A DNA stretch of 64,000 nt from Chlorella sorokiniana. Its lineage: Eukaryota; Chlorophyta; Trebouxiophyceae; Chlorellales; Chlorellaceae. A program made the position numbers and the translations under genes. The stretch is from assembly GCA_025917655.1 (NCBI GenBank), contig CP084611.1, positions 2,480,001 to 2,544,000 on the forward strand. Reading direction: 5' to 3'. Shown here one piece after another: positions 47,458-58,338 of this stretch (position 1 is the first letter of the stretch; every line of letters starts with the position of its first letter). The notes below the pieces were generated by a model. It saw only the letters and a list, made by a program, of their open reading frames with translations. It was not told the DNA's origin and did no database searches.

Positions 47458-48539
47458 ATGAACAGGGCATGGGCCTCAGCGCTCGACACATGTGCGAAAG
47501 CCAGCCATGCAACTGCACCGGAGCCTGCGGCACGCGCAGCCGTCGTAACCAAGAGGCAACTAATGTCTCTGGCGGCGGCAGCAGCGCCGGTCGGCCTTGC
47601 TTGGCGCGCACAAGCGGCGACGGCAGCGGCGGCCCCGCAGGGAGCGTGCTGGATCGCATTGAGCAGGCTTACGATGGCTATGCAGCCACCTATGATGAGT
47701 TAGATGGCGGTGGCATCGCCGATCAGCTGGGCTTCCCTGCCTTGCGAGGCCAGCTGCTGAGCAAGGCGCGCGGCGACGTGCTGGAAACAGGCGTGGGCAC
47801 CGGCTTGAACCTGCCCCTCTACAGCGACCCTCGCGTAACATCACTGACCGCGGTTGACATCAGCAGCGGCATGCTCGCGCAGGCTCACCGCCGCGCGCAG
47901 CAACTTGGCATTGGCGACAGCGTCAGGCTGGTGCAGGCGGATGTGGAGCGGCTGCAGGAGGTGTTGCAAGGGCAGCAGTTTGACACGGGTGGGCTGGCCG
48001 GCGGACACCCGCTCCCTTTTCTGTGCCCATAATGTGTGTGCACCCGACATAATGTGTGTGCACCCGACATAATGTGTGTGCACCCGACATAATGTGTGTG
48101 CACCCGTGCCAAGTGACCTTTATACCTGCTGCTGCAGTCGTGGACACTTTCAGCTTGTGCGTCTTTCCCGACCCCGTGGAGGCTGTGCGCAGAATGGCCG
48201 ACTGCCTGCGCCCGGGGGGACGCTCCTGCTCCTGGAACATAGCCGCAGCAGTTTTGGGCCGCTGGCCTGGTATCAGGTGGGATTCTGCGCTGACCGTGGT
48301 GCATACCAGCATCACTCAATTTCGCTGCTGATGCGCGTGGCCCCTTTGCCCCCATGGCTCATCTTGGCGTTTGTTTGCAGGACATTACAGCGCCAGCAGT
48401 GGCTGCTACAGGCGGCAAGGGCTGCCGCTGGAACGACAATGTGTCTGAGATCGTCGCAATGCAGGGCCTTAAAATACAGGAGCTGCAAAGGCACGTGGGC
48501 GGCCTCATCATCAGCCTTGAAGCGGTCAAGCCAGAGTGA
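47458..48539 (+). CDS. Class I SAM-dependent methyltransferase, plastid-targeted (UbiE/METTL7-like)
   Basis: Met 47458 opens an Ala/Arg-rich presequence with a hydrophobic stretch (MSLAAAAAPVGLAW), suggesting plastid targeting. The fold is clear: IEQAYDGYAATYDELDGGGI, motif I VLETGVGTGLNLPLY, LTAVDISSGMLAQAHRRAQ, SVRLVQADVERLQEVL, then after an intron VVDTFSLCVFPDPVEAVRRM and LRPGG. The final exon has DITAPAVAATGGKGCRWNDN and HVGGLIISLEAVKPE, stop at 48539. Substrate unknown; relatives methylate quinones, thiols or small lipophilic compounds. Two single-base corrections are needed (near 47640, PQG to SVLDRIEQ, and near 48222, LRPGG to TLLLEHSRSS). The first intron carries a 20-bp tandem repeat. 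It follows the PRMT gene by only 120 bases. Confidence 0.75.
48031..48106 (+). repeat. 20-bp tandem repeat, 3.8 copies, in a methyltransferase intron
   Basis: Unit AATGTGTGTGCACCCGACAT, three perfect copies (48031-48090) plus 16 bases of a fourth. It occupies most of the intron between the exon encoding QGQQFDT and the one encoding VVDTFSLCVF. Confidence 0.95.
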
Positions 48540-48964
48540 GCGGGAAGCGTGCAAATTGTAAGCAAATGTGCTAGCACCAGATCCCAAGCAAATGCAAATA
48601 TAGTGGCGCAGCCCAGTGCCCGCGTATGTAGTGCGGGGCACGTGACGCTGGGTTATGGTGGCGAGACGGAAAGTTCAACGACAGGTGCCAACTGAACAAT
48701 GCGTCAAGTCGCTACTGAAAGAAGGGTCAATAGTCTAGCAGCGCCGAAGGGCGCCAGCCAATGTGGCCAAAAAGTCGGTCACACACACCCAAATGTGGTG
48801 GTCCAGTCCACTGAGTCGGGTATGACAAGCAAAGCGGTCTTGAGTTGGTTAGTGCAAAGCCGCATGAGCGGGCGCCAATACGGGGGCACATCAGCGCTTC
48901 GAAGTCGTGGTTCAAGTTCATTCAGGTAAGAGCCCAGTATGGGGGCACTTTCGCAGTCAGTACA
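48540..48964. other. Convergent intergenic region
   Basis: About 425 bases between two convergent stops, with less extreme composition. It contains loosely repeated GGGGGCAC(A/T)T patches at 48892 and 48941. A GGTTCAAGTTC stretch at 48909 was tested as a tRNA B box and rejected. Confidence 0.4.
48557..48561 (+). terminator. TGTAA poly(A) signal for the SAM methyltransferase gene
   Basis: TGTAA 18 bases after the stop codon, the usual chlorophyte distance. Confidence 0.65.
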
Positions 48965-50155
48965 TCATTGGAAAGCTGCCCATCGGGCAAGCGTGGTCAT
49001 GGCAGCACTGGCATCTCCCTGCAAGGGGGGGACGGGCGAATCAGCGCCTGGGCGTCGTGGTGCTGGCAAACGCATGAGCGGCTGTGGGCATACCTGTGAC
49101 AGCTGCAAAGCCAGCCCGGCAATGGTGACGGCGTCTATGTCGCTGTAATCTGAGAGTGGGCAAGCAGCCGCCTGGATGCGTGTATCTTGTGCAACAGCAG
49201 GAGAGGAAGTTACTGATGGCATGCTTTCCAGCGTGGTGCCTTGAGAGGAAGCGAAAGAGGGTTCCTGCCGCCACAAACAGATGCCAAAACCATGGGTCAG
49301 CAGCTTTATGCAAGAGTCGGTTGTAAAGCTCGCAAGCGTAGATGTCGGGCGTAGTTCACCGCATGCATGCTCAGGGTATGAGCACAAATGTACCTGGTCA
49401 AAGACTGTGCTAGCGACGCTTGATGCATGCTGCTGGGTGGACGGCGGGGAGGGGAGGAAGAAGCTTGTATGGTCCCCAGCGGAAGTGGCTGAGAAGTGCT
49501 CGGGCAGTTCAAATGCGCCCAGCAGTCCAGAGCTGTGGGGGGAAGCAGGTGCAAGGGATTCATGCCCGCATCCACAACCTGGAGTGGTGCTTGCATGTGC
49601 TTGATTTGTCCCTATGAAGGAGACGCACTGGGTGCCCTCCTTCCATTCACCTGGGCTGCTCTCCCTCCAGCAGCAGGTCATCCTCCAGCAGCAGGTTGCA
49701 CCAGGAGTCGGCGCTGGCCCCCATGTCCAGATCAGAGAAGCTGCAGGACAGGGGGAAGGCGGGCAGGAAGCAATTTAGCTAGGCCCCAGCAACGAGGCAG
49801 AACACAAGCTGCAAGGAAGTAGAGATTCTGTTGCAGGCCCAAGGGCAGGTTGCAACCAGCTGATTCAAATGCTGGCAACCGTCCCGCACACTAACGGCCG
49901 CTTGGGGCGGACCGCCACAGCCCAGCGGCCCATGCCCACTCACGAGGAGACGCTCTGGTGCCACTTCTGGCTGCCGGCGCACAAGTCTTCGAAATCAGGC
50001 AGTGCGCCCTGCAGGAACGAGGAACAGACTTGCAGCTCTGGGGTGATGGGCGGCTTCCAACGTGCAAGCGTTTCAGGCTTCGTTCGCAGCCTAATCGATC
50101 AATCGGCGATGAAAGGAGATTGGACACCCACCAAGACAATGTCCAGTCCGTCCAT
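48965..50155 (-). CDS. Uncharacterised acidic, Ser-rich 180-residue protein
   Basis: Not recognised. Six exons splice without any frame problem: 50155-50132, 50008-49944, 49740-49651, 49532-49394, 49264-49094 and 49018-48965. Donors and acceptors fit the consensus and the sum is 543 nt, or 180 residues plus stop. The N-terminus is MDLD-like acidic and aromatic (MDGLDIVLGALPDFEDLC, KWHQSVSSFSDLDMGA, NLLLEDDLLLEGEQP). The middle is rich in Ser, Thr, Pro and Gln, and the C-terminus reads YSDIDAVTIAGLALQLSQ. No signal peptide, membrane segment or known domain is visible. Acidic-hydrophobic clusters of this kind resemble transcriptional activation regions, but that is only a guess. The first coding exon is just 24 nt. 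It starts 266 bases beyond the stop of the upstream hydrolase gene on the same strand. Confidence 0.65.
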
Positions 50156-50420
50156 AGCGATTCCACCGTTTGCAAAGCCCCGGCTCCCCCAGTTGGTGGC
50201 CCCCTGCCACTCCCACAAATTGTACTTGATAACGGGTGCGCGGTTATGTGATCGGTTGCGTGGTTCGTGGACGTGTAGCGCCGCAAAATTTTCAAAGGTG
50301 CTGACCTGGCGCCTCCCTGGAGTGGCGGCAGTATTCCGTGTTGCAAAGCAGGCACAGCACATACTTGACATGTGGGACAGATTCACAGCGGGCCAGGACT
50401 TTGGGAAAACGGGCTTGGCA

Positions 50421-52160
50421 TCACTGCTGCTTGTGCACGACGCCAAGCCACGGCAGCAGCTCGCTGTGCACCAGGTCTGGTCTGTCGTCGTGTGGGCAGT
50501 GTCCAACAGAAGGCAGGAACGAAAATCTGGTGTTCAGGCGCGTGTCGGGCAGAGCTTGGAAGAAGCGCCCCACGGGACCGTCGGCGGGCGTGAAGGGGTC
50601 TGCGTCGCCCCACAGGACGAGCAGGGGCTGGGAGATGCGGTCGGAGGAGAGCAGCACGTCGGGGCGCGGCCCGGGCGGGCCTGCAGCCAGGCAGGAGCAC
50701 GCAGCGAGGCATGGACTCCGCGCCTGCTGGCCAGGCTGCGAGACAGGGGTGCCGGGAGGGGCGGGACCATCCCGACCATGGATGCAGTCCTATGCCTTGG
50801 GGCCGGGTGCAACATTGTCACCTGTAAGGATGGAGATGAAGGCGTCTAGGGCACCCTCGTCGCACGACGGCCCATAAATGAGCTGCACCAGCTCTTCATC
50901 CACCGCCTCCTTGTTGCTGTACACGCCCTGCACCGAGGCAGGCAGGCTGCCACGCAGTTGACAGGGCAGATGCATGTGGCCATGGGCAGAGGGGCAGCAC
51001 GCCTTGCACCCCTGAGCTGCCAGGGCGTGCGCCGCACCGGGCACCACATGCCCCCAAGCAGCACCTGCAGGATCTTGCGAATGTTGTCTGGGCTGCGGAA
51101 GCGGTTGAAGAGGCGCTCGGCCAGGGGCCGCTGCTGCAGCAGGGCGTCGATCAGCCACAGGATGGGCAGCACCAGCCGGATGCGCCAGTCGTCGCTGCAC
51201 GGCCAAGGCTTGCAACGCACAGCATCAGCGTGGCTTGCCGCAGCAAGGGGAGTGGTGCATGGCAGGGGCATAAGCGGTTCACCCCTGACCCATACCCTGC
51301 CTGCACCCTGCGGCATTGCGGAGCGCCCCAACCAAATGACAGCGCACAACAGCTGCGACGTGGACCGCCCGCCACTCACGCGATGGCCTTGTTGTTCATG
51401 CCCCCGCGCAGTTGAGCAGCGCCAGGCCCGCCACGCTGGACGGCGCTGCGTCAGCCGTCATGAGGCATGCCAGGCTGCCCACGCTGTTTCCCACCAGCAC
51501 GGCGGGGCTGGGCTGCACAAACTCAGCCAAAAAGTCGGACAGCTGGTCCGCCCACAGCTCCATGCTGTAGTCAAGGGCGGGCTTGGCACTCCCACCCTGG
51601 CCTAGCAGATCTATCGCATACACCTGGGGAGCGGGGGAAGCGGGCCGGCCGAGAGGGGTGGGCTGGGAGGGCATGCACGGCGAGCACCAGGCAAACCAGA
51701 TTGCTGCGGCAAGCGCGATGCGTTCGCTCCGGCAGTGCGGACCTTGTATCCCGCTGCCGCTATGGCATCAATATTGTTGCGCCAGTGGAGAGAGCTGCAG
51801 GAAGCAAAGGAGGTAGGTGAATTGAGCGGCAGGATGCTACCAGCAACCCGGCATACCCTTCGAGAGCTGTCCTCACCTCGCGCCAAAGCCGTGCACAAGC
51901 ACAACAGGAGGGCCGCAACCAACCGTTATGTACTGCACACGGTGGCCTCTCCACAGCCAGCTGTGCTGCGACCAGCTCCGCACAGGCGCCTGTGGGGCTG
52001 CTGCTTGGCTGGGAACGGCGGCAGCAGGACAGGCACGGCGCCTATGCGGCTGTGTCGTGACAAGACCGCAGCAAAGTGCATGGTTGCCCCTTGATTGCTT
52101 CTTCAAGAGTTTTCCGGCTGGCACGAAAGGCACACAGGAGGTGCAGCTCGCCAGAGCCAT
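50421..52160 (-). CDS. Plastid-type alpha/beta hydrolase
   Basis: Met 52160 starts a Ser/Arg/Ala-rich transit peptide. The mature part begins WLWRGHRVQYITVGCGPPVV with the oxyanion segment LVHGFGAR. It continues SLHWRNNIDAIAAAGYKV, VYAIDLLGQGGSAKP, nucleophile elbow VLVGNSVGSLACLM (Ser), LALLNCAG, the cap helices LVLPILWLIDALLQQ and RSPDNIRKILQ, YSNKEAVDEELVQLIY, the acid strand PLLVLWGDADPFTP (Asp), and FLPSVGHCPHDDRPDLV (His). The catalytic triad is complete. Layout and the HWR-N-I and AIDLLG-x-G-x-S motifs match plant chloroplast hydrolases related to pheophytinase and At4g36530. Substrate unknown, plausibly a chlorophyll or lipid ester. Few frame problems occur, around 51410 and 50680. 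Confidence 0.8.
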
Positions 52161-52408
52161 GTGTGTGGGGGTGTTCAGAAGCTCCCTCGACTGTGATAGC
52201 TTGAGACACACTCTTCAGCACGTAGTTTGTGCGGTTCAGTTGAATTTCTGAGAAGCCGCCCCCCTCCCATGTCGTTCAGTACAGTTGTGCAAAGTCAGTG
52301 TGTGCGTGAGTTCCGTGTGTTTGCTCGCCTCTTTTCACAAAGTTGTAACGTGTTGTATTATCCTGAGCCACTACAGTCGTCAGTTGGGTTCCCGCGGGGA
52401 CTGCAGCT

Positions 52409-54967
52409 ATGCAAGGCCAGCCCTGGGCGGGGCAGGGCGCCCCAATCATCTTCCCGCCAGGGATGCTGCCGCCGGGGGCCGTCCCACTCGCGCCTCTGCC
52501 CCAAGGGATGGGCCATCCCCAAAGTGGGGGCCCGGGAGGCGCATCCGGCGGTGTCGGGGGCATTGGCGGAAGACGCAAAGAGGTAAGGCTCGTAAAAGAA
52601 CGCAACGCACGGTGATGGGAGCCTGATCCCAGGCGCCGCCTCGCTGCCTGCTCCACTGACGCCTCTCCTGCCTCCCTTCCCTTCCCATGCAGTCCTTCAT
52701 TCCTGGCAAAGTGAGAAGTTGGGATGTCCCAGGCCATCAACTAGGTTCCGTTGTCCTGTTGCGGCCACAGGCGGGCCATGCGACCACAGCACCTGGTGCC
52801 TGCTGGCCGTTCCACCCGCCCCGCCCCTACGTTGCCGCAGGTCTTCCTGGGCGGCATCTCCAACGACACCAACGCGGAAAGCCTGCAAGCATACTGCGGT
52901 CAGTGGGGTGAAATCGCTGACGTACACATCATGACGGGCAAGGGCTACGCCTTTGTCACCTTTGCCAGCGTCCCGACCGCACAGGCGTTTTTGGAGGTGT
53001 GTGGGGAGGGCCTAAGGGCGGTGGACGGCATGCCCAGCACCAGGACTGCCAGCGCAACTCGACGCTTTTTACCCACACTCAGTGGAGCACTTGTGGCTGG
53101 GGCCTTTGCATGATGGCGTGGCTTCTATGCGCCCGCCTGCGTGCGCCGCGCTGCCCAACGCACCACTGCCTCTGCCCGCCGCCACCCCATACGGGCGCAG
53201 CACCGCGAGCACTACATAGACGGGCGCAAGGTGGACGCCAAGGCTGCTGTACCGCGCGACCAGGGCGGCGGCAAGCTGACGCGCAAGATGTTTGTGGGGG
53301 TTTGGGCGAGGTCAGCGACAGCGAGTTCCTGGCCCACTTCTCCAACTTTGGCGCGGTGGTGGTGAGCAGGCGGAGGGTTGGGGGCTGGGGGATGGGAGGC
53401 TCGGATTGATGCAACCTACATGTGTCCTCTCCTGTAGATCCCCCCCCCACACCCCCTTGCCCTCTCCCCTCCCCACACCACCAGGATTGCGTTGTGCTGC
53501 GCAAGCCCGACGGATCCTCCCGTGGCTTTGGCTTCGTGACGTTCGAGGACGAAGTGAGCGTGGAGAAGTGCCTGGTGATGGAGCACCACCTGGCAGGCAG
53601 GCGCGTCGACGTCAAGCGCGCGGTCGGCAAGGATGGCGACGGCGGCGGTGGCGGCAGCGGCGGCCCAGGAGCAGCGCAGCGAGGTGCGTGTGCTAGGCCG
53701 CACGACTCTGGCGCGTGTGCAGTATTCTGCTCAGCATGCGCCTGCTGCGTTGAGCCGGCGTGAACCAGGTTGGTGTGCACTGGTGCAGGCGGCGGCATGC
53801 AGCACATGGGTGGCGGCGGCGGCCGCGCTCGTGACACGAGTGGCGGCCAGGACAGGTCCCAGGACTGGTCGTGCTCCGAGTGTGGCAACATGAACTATGG
53901 CTACCGTCACACCTGCAGCAAGTGAGGGCCCAAGGGATGGGGTGGCCTGCCTGGCTGGCCCACGCTCTGCCACGCCGCCGACCACTCACCCCCCAACCCT
54001 GCGCTCCACGTGTGTGACCCAAGGTGCAAGACGCGGCGGACCAGCGCGCCAACAGGTGGCGCACCAGCGATGGGCAGCGACAGCGGCGGCGGCATGCAGT
54101 TAGGCATGGCTGGCGGCGGCATGGTTGGCCCTGCCATGATGCTGCCTGCCAGCATGGTGGCAGGCATGTTCCAGAATGGCGGCATGCAAGGTAGGCGGGT
54201 CATGCATGCCTGGTCACCTGCACCCGTGTGAGTTGCCAGGCAAGCCCTTGCAGCACATTGCAGGCGGATGATGCAGTGACAGCACAGCCAGGTATGACTA
54301 GCGGGCTGGCATCCTCCCATCCTTGTGCGCAGGCATGGCGGGCATGAATCCCATGCAGAGCATGCAGGGCATGCAGGGCATGCCGGGCATGCACCTAGCG
54401 GCCATGGGAGGCATGGGCATGCCTGCAGGTGACCGCCTGCACGGCAGCGGGGCCTGCCTCCTGCTCCCGACTGGCCCTGTAGGGCGACCCCCACGCCCTC
54501 GCAGACAAGACGTGCTGAAAGCTGTGCCTCATGCAGGGATGACGAGCATGCCTGGCATGGCGCACATGGGGCTGCCAGCTATGATGGGCCTGGGAGGCGA
54601 GTACAGCGCAGCAGCGCAGCAATGCGCTGCCTGACACGGTGGCGCATGCACGGTGTTCACATTTTTCTCTTGGCCTGACTGCAGGTCTGGATGCCACGAG
54701 CATGGGTTCAGGGGCAGGGGGCATGCCCTCTGGACTGCCAGGTGCAGGGATGGGTGCGCTGCAAGGCGGGTATGGCCTGGGCATGAACCCGCTGGCTGGC
54801 ATGGCAGGCATGCCTGGCGGTGCTGCTGCCTTTGCCGGCCTTGCTGGTATGGGGGCATGAGCAGTGGTGATGCAGGCGGCGGCGGCGCTGACGATGGCGG
54901 ATATGGCCGCAACACCGGTGGCCGAGCTGGTGCTGGCGCTGGGCAGCAACGCTACCGCCCATACTAG
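52409..54967 (+). CDS. hnRNP-like RNA-binding protein: two RRMs, RanBP2 zinc finger, Met/Gly-rich tail
   Basis: Met 52409 starts a Pro/Gly-rich leader. RRM1 has RNP2 VFLGGIS and RNP1 KGYAFVTF, with SLQAYCGQWGEIADVHIMTG between them. RRM2 has KMFVGGLGEVSDSEFLAHFS, VVLRKPDGSS, RNP1 RGFGFVTF and GRRVDVKRA. After a Gly-rich linker comes a RanBP2-type zinc ribbon, DWSCSECGNMNYGYRHTCSK-CKTRR (W-x-C-x2-C-x10-C-x2-C). The tail is Met/Gly/Ala-rich with repeats such as GMAGMNPMQSMQGMQGM, spread over several short exons, and ends AGAGQQRYRPY at 54967. Frame corrections near 53303 (FVGGLGE) and 54856 are needed. Two RRMs plus a RanBP2 finger suggest single-stranded RNA binding in splicing, transport or stability. 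The low-complexity tail may promote condensates (inference). Confidence 0.8.
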
Positions 54968-55926
54968 GCGCATTGGGGGCCGGGCGCTTTCCCGCGCCTT
55001 TCTTTCCCTGCCTTCTCTATTGCAATTTCCTAACCTCAAACATAGATGAGGAGTGTCCCCGCTTTTCATTTTTGTCGTTTCTTCCTTTTTAAGCTTGGTG
55101 CGGTTCGACTGCTGAGTTGCCCGCGCCATTGCCCCAAGTTTTGGGGCTGCGCTAGGTGTTTCTGAGCATGAAAAGGCGGATTGATTGCTGCGGTTTGAGC
55201 TTCTTGCTGACAGTAAGCATAGGGCTGGGTCATTGACCGGCACTGCTAGGAGCTCTCTTTGGCGCTGAAAGCTGATCGGCCTGTTGCACAGCTCTTCTTG
55301 GTGCAGCTGTTCATTGCCTTGTTCTTGCTTTTGGCAGGATTACCTGCTGTTTTCTGTAGCTTTTCATGCTGTCATGCTGCCAGCCGCTGTTGCCAGTGCA
55401 GTTTTTCTTATGTTTACCACCCACTCGTGGAGGTCCTGCACTTCCTCCACGTCTTGCAGCCAAAATTGCAACAACGAGTTCTCACTCAAAGGTGAGCCGC
55501 ACGCTGCATGATGCCACTGTGTCTTTGCACGCATGCTGTGCAGGTATTCTGACGCGTTTGCATGCGGCAAGTTGCCCTTGTGAAGAAGGCGAAAGACTTG
55601 TGCACAGACATAGCGAGGGACAGCCTGCATACAATTTGCAAACAAGCTGTAAAGAGGAGCTCAAGAGTACAATAGTATGTAGAGTGTGATCCGTCCGGCG
55701 TGGTGCATACGCGGTAAGCAGGTCAGCTGGCAAGCGCAGGTGTTCAAACACAGCCACTTGATTGGTGGCAGGAAGTGGGAGGCAACAAGAAGAGCGGTGT
55801 TTGCCGCTTTAAAAGCTAAAAAAACAAGAACACAGACGGAAAATTGACCAGCACATGCGCTCTGGGTGACATCCGGGCATTAGCCATCCAACGCGGGTGG
55901 GCAGGCTGGCGTGTGGGCGCACGCCT
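54968..55926. other. Convergent intergenic region without recognised genes
   Basis: About 960 bases between the RRM-gene and FdC2 stops. The composition is markedly less GC-rich, with T-rich tracts at 55050-55100 and 55310-55400. A TGTAA on the plus strand at 55647 is 680 bases from the RRM stop and could serve a long 3' UTR. The short open frames show no domain or splice support. Confidence 0.5.
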
Positions 55927-57593
55927 TCACTCGTCCAGCATGGCCAGCTCCAGAGCGTAGTCGTCCCGCTCCACCGAGGGCGCATTGGGGTCCACTGCCA
56001 GCTCAGCAAATGCGCGCCCAAACTGCAGCTCGTACGCCTCGTCCTCGGGCACAGTCTCCAGGACCAGGTCGCTGCAGGCCGGGAGGGGCAGAGGATAAGC
56101 TGCTGTGGATGCAGACACGCTTGGCGGATGGGTGTCAGCGAACCAAGCAGTTGTGATGCGGAGCTTGCACCAAGGCTGTCCCAACCTCGGCGGCGGCGGC
56201 ACAGGTCGCACCTCAAAGGATACCCCACACACATGAGCGCATAGCCCTGCAGCCAGCCAGAACACTTGCTCTGAGGTCAGCGCTGCTGGACCGATGCAGG
56301 CCCTCCACGAGCCAACCAGTAACCCTTGGCTGCGCGCATGCACGTGCCTGCCCCCTGCTCACCTGATCCCGCAGGTTCTTGCTCAGTCCCAGGCTGTGCG
56401 GCTGGAACATCTCGCCCTCCTTCACCTTGACCGTGCAAGCCGTGCAGCAGCCCAGGCGGCAGGCGTAGGGCAGCTCAAAGCCCTGCTCCTCCGCAGCATA
56501 CAGCACATACCTGCGCAGCGCGGCGCACCGCAACCGTTTTGTCACGCATGCGACTGGCAGGCTAGGGGACAAGGCGGCTGGGCATGACAAGCTGCTGCAA
56601 AAGCGGGCTGTCAGACAGCCGGGCAAGCCTGGGCCCCACCTGTCTTCCGGCACCTCCACCTCCACCTCCTCCTCAGCATAGTGGTTGGTGATACGCACTT
56701 TGAACACTTGTGCATTCTGGAGGCCAGGCCCCTCGCCAGACCCCTGCCCAGCCACACCGCCGCGGTACACCGCACTGCCACCCTGCACACACACATGTTC
56801 AGTAGTCAGCACGGTTGGGGCCAGCAGCAGAGGGCCCAACACTTTTCATGCCTGCGCCCCAAGGCCGCTCCTTCAAACGTTCCCTGCATCGTTTCCTGCA
56901 GATGCGCAGCTTACCACGATCCGCGACCCCGAGTTGAACTCCTCCTGCAGCCACAGGTCCACCGCCCCGTCCTTCTCGTACAGCTCCCTCCACTCGGCGG
57001 TGGTCAGGCTGGCATAGCTCTTTGGTCGCGTGCTGGGCTCCCCGCTGCCATCGTCATTGCTGCGATCGTCATCATCCATGCTGAGGTTCTTCAGGTCGCT
57101 GCCAATGGTGAGGCCAATGGGGCCCAGGTTGACGCCGGCAGCGTCGGCCACGCGTTGCGCAGCCTGTGCTGCACCGTCGATGGTGGCCTTCTTGGGCTTG
57201 CTCGCTGCAGTCTTTTTTGTCTCCTACATGTGAGAGGCCAACGAGAGGGTAAAGGCCCCTGCCAGACAGCAAAGTGGCAAGCTTCCAGTGCGCCGGCAGC
57301 ACGCACGGCTGCTTACCAGGTCAACGTCCTTGCCAATGGTGAGCCCGATGGGGCCTGCAGCGTCAGGTAGCGATGAAGCAAGAAGGCTTGTAACGAGGGC
57401 GTCAACAGAGCACGCGCTCAACCCCAAGCGCAGCGGCCGAAACCCACGCACCCAGTTCCAAGACGCTAGCCTTCTTCGTCTTTTGTTCATGGTTGGACGC
57501 TTGACAGACAACCCGGGCGCCCCGACGGCGTCTCACATCAGGGTTAGCCGGCGCGACTTGGGCCGTGCACACGGCTGCTGCAAATAGCGACAT
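55927..57593 (-). CDS. FDC2: Plastid ferredoxin of the FdC2 type with long N-terminal extension
   Basis: Seven exons, 57593-57452, 57354-57317, 57223-56915, 56782-56640, 56510-56363, 56246-56212 and 56071-55927, give 319 residues with no frame problem. A transit peptide (MSLFAAAVCTAQVAP, RRRRGARVVC) leads. Residues 48-55 and 94-101 both read GPIGLTIG. The 2Fe-2S domain has VEVEVPEDRYVLYAAEEQGF, then PYACRLGCCTACTVKVKEGE and GYALMCVGYP. The ligands are Cys228, Cys233, Cys236 and Cys266 (C-x4-C-x2-C-x29-C), and the extra Cys232 is typical of FdC2. The C-terminal extension ERDDYALELAMLDE is the FdC2 hallmark. The family is needed for chlorophyll biosynthesis and photosystem function in plants. 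The roughly 170-residue N-terminal region, with SYASLTTAEWRELYEKDGAV, is longer than in land-plant FdC2. Confidence 0.9.
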
Positions 57594-58338
57594 GGCTGAA
57601 ACAAGAATTCAGTGTACCAAAGAGATTCAGAACAACAGAACCGGCAGCGCTAGCGACGCAATTTTTCGATGGCTAAGGGATAGGATAGCAATGGCGGCAG
57701 CGCACCTGAGCGCGCACGGCGCAGCCTTCGGGCAACTCAGGCACAGGGCTCCACAATACAAAAACAGTAAGAGAAATCCAACGACATAAGCTGCTACTGC
57801 TATAGTAGACAAGGCGGATCACAGCTCAACAAGGTCTGCCGCCTTCAGACGAGTGGGTGCGTTCATTTGACTTTCGCGCCTTCTCGGGACAGGCGTAGGA
57901 ACTACCGCAGCAGAACTGCGCTTGCAATGTCCTTGATGGTATTTCACGAGCTTTACATGGTTTGCAGCCGCTCACAGCCGCACCATGAGCAAAAGAAGCA
58001 GCAGCACATGTTTGTGCAAAGAGAGCCGCCCGTATTGGATGTTCACCGCTGTCCCAGCTGAAATCAAAGTGCTTGCCAACTTAGCTGAGTTGAAAACAAT
58101 CTACGCAATATTGAACGAGTAGTACATGGTGGAACCCAGATGCAGACGTCCATGAGAGAGTCAAGAGTGGGATGCCGCCGCCAAGGACATGCTGTGCAGG
58201 AGCTGCCCGCACAGCACGCGCCTGGCTGCATGGCATACAGCCGACCGTGCCGATCTCGTCGTGCATAGTGTCGTATTGGTCTGAAGATCAGCACCTAGCC
58301 CCGGTCAGTGGCTGCAGCTTGCGGAGCAGTCTCTGACG
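57594..58338. other. Divergent promoter region (FdC2 / TRAP-alpha)
   Basis: 745 bases between opposite-strand start codons. It is AT-richer than the coding exons. No further exon, repeat or RNA gene was seen. Confidence 0.5.

Noticed and set aside
48031-48106. The 20-bp repeats considered as a CRISPR-like array
   Set aside because: Units are directly adjacent with no spacers and lie in a spliceosomal intron of a eukaryotic gene, so this is a minisatellite.
48838-48920. Possible tRNA: GGTTCAAGTTC resembles a B box and TTGGTTAGTGC an A box
   Set aside because: No T-stem pairing, no 7-bp acceptor stem and wrong spacing without an implausible intron.
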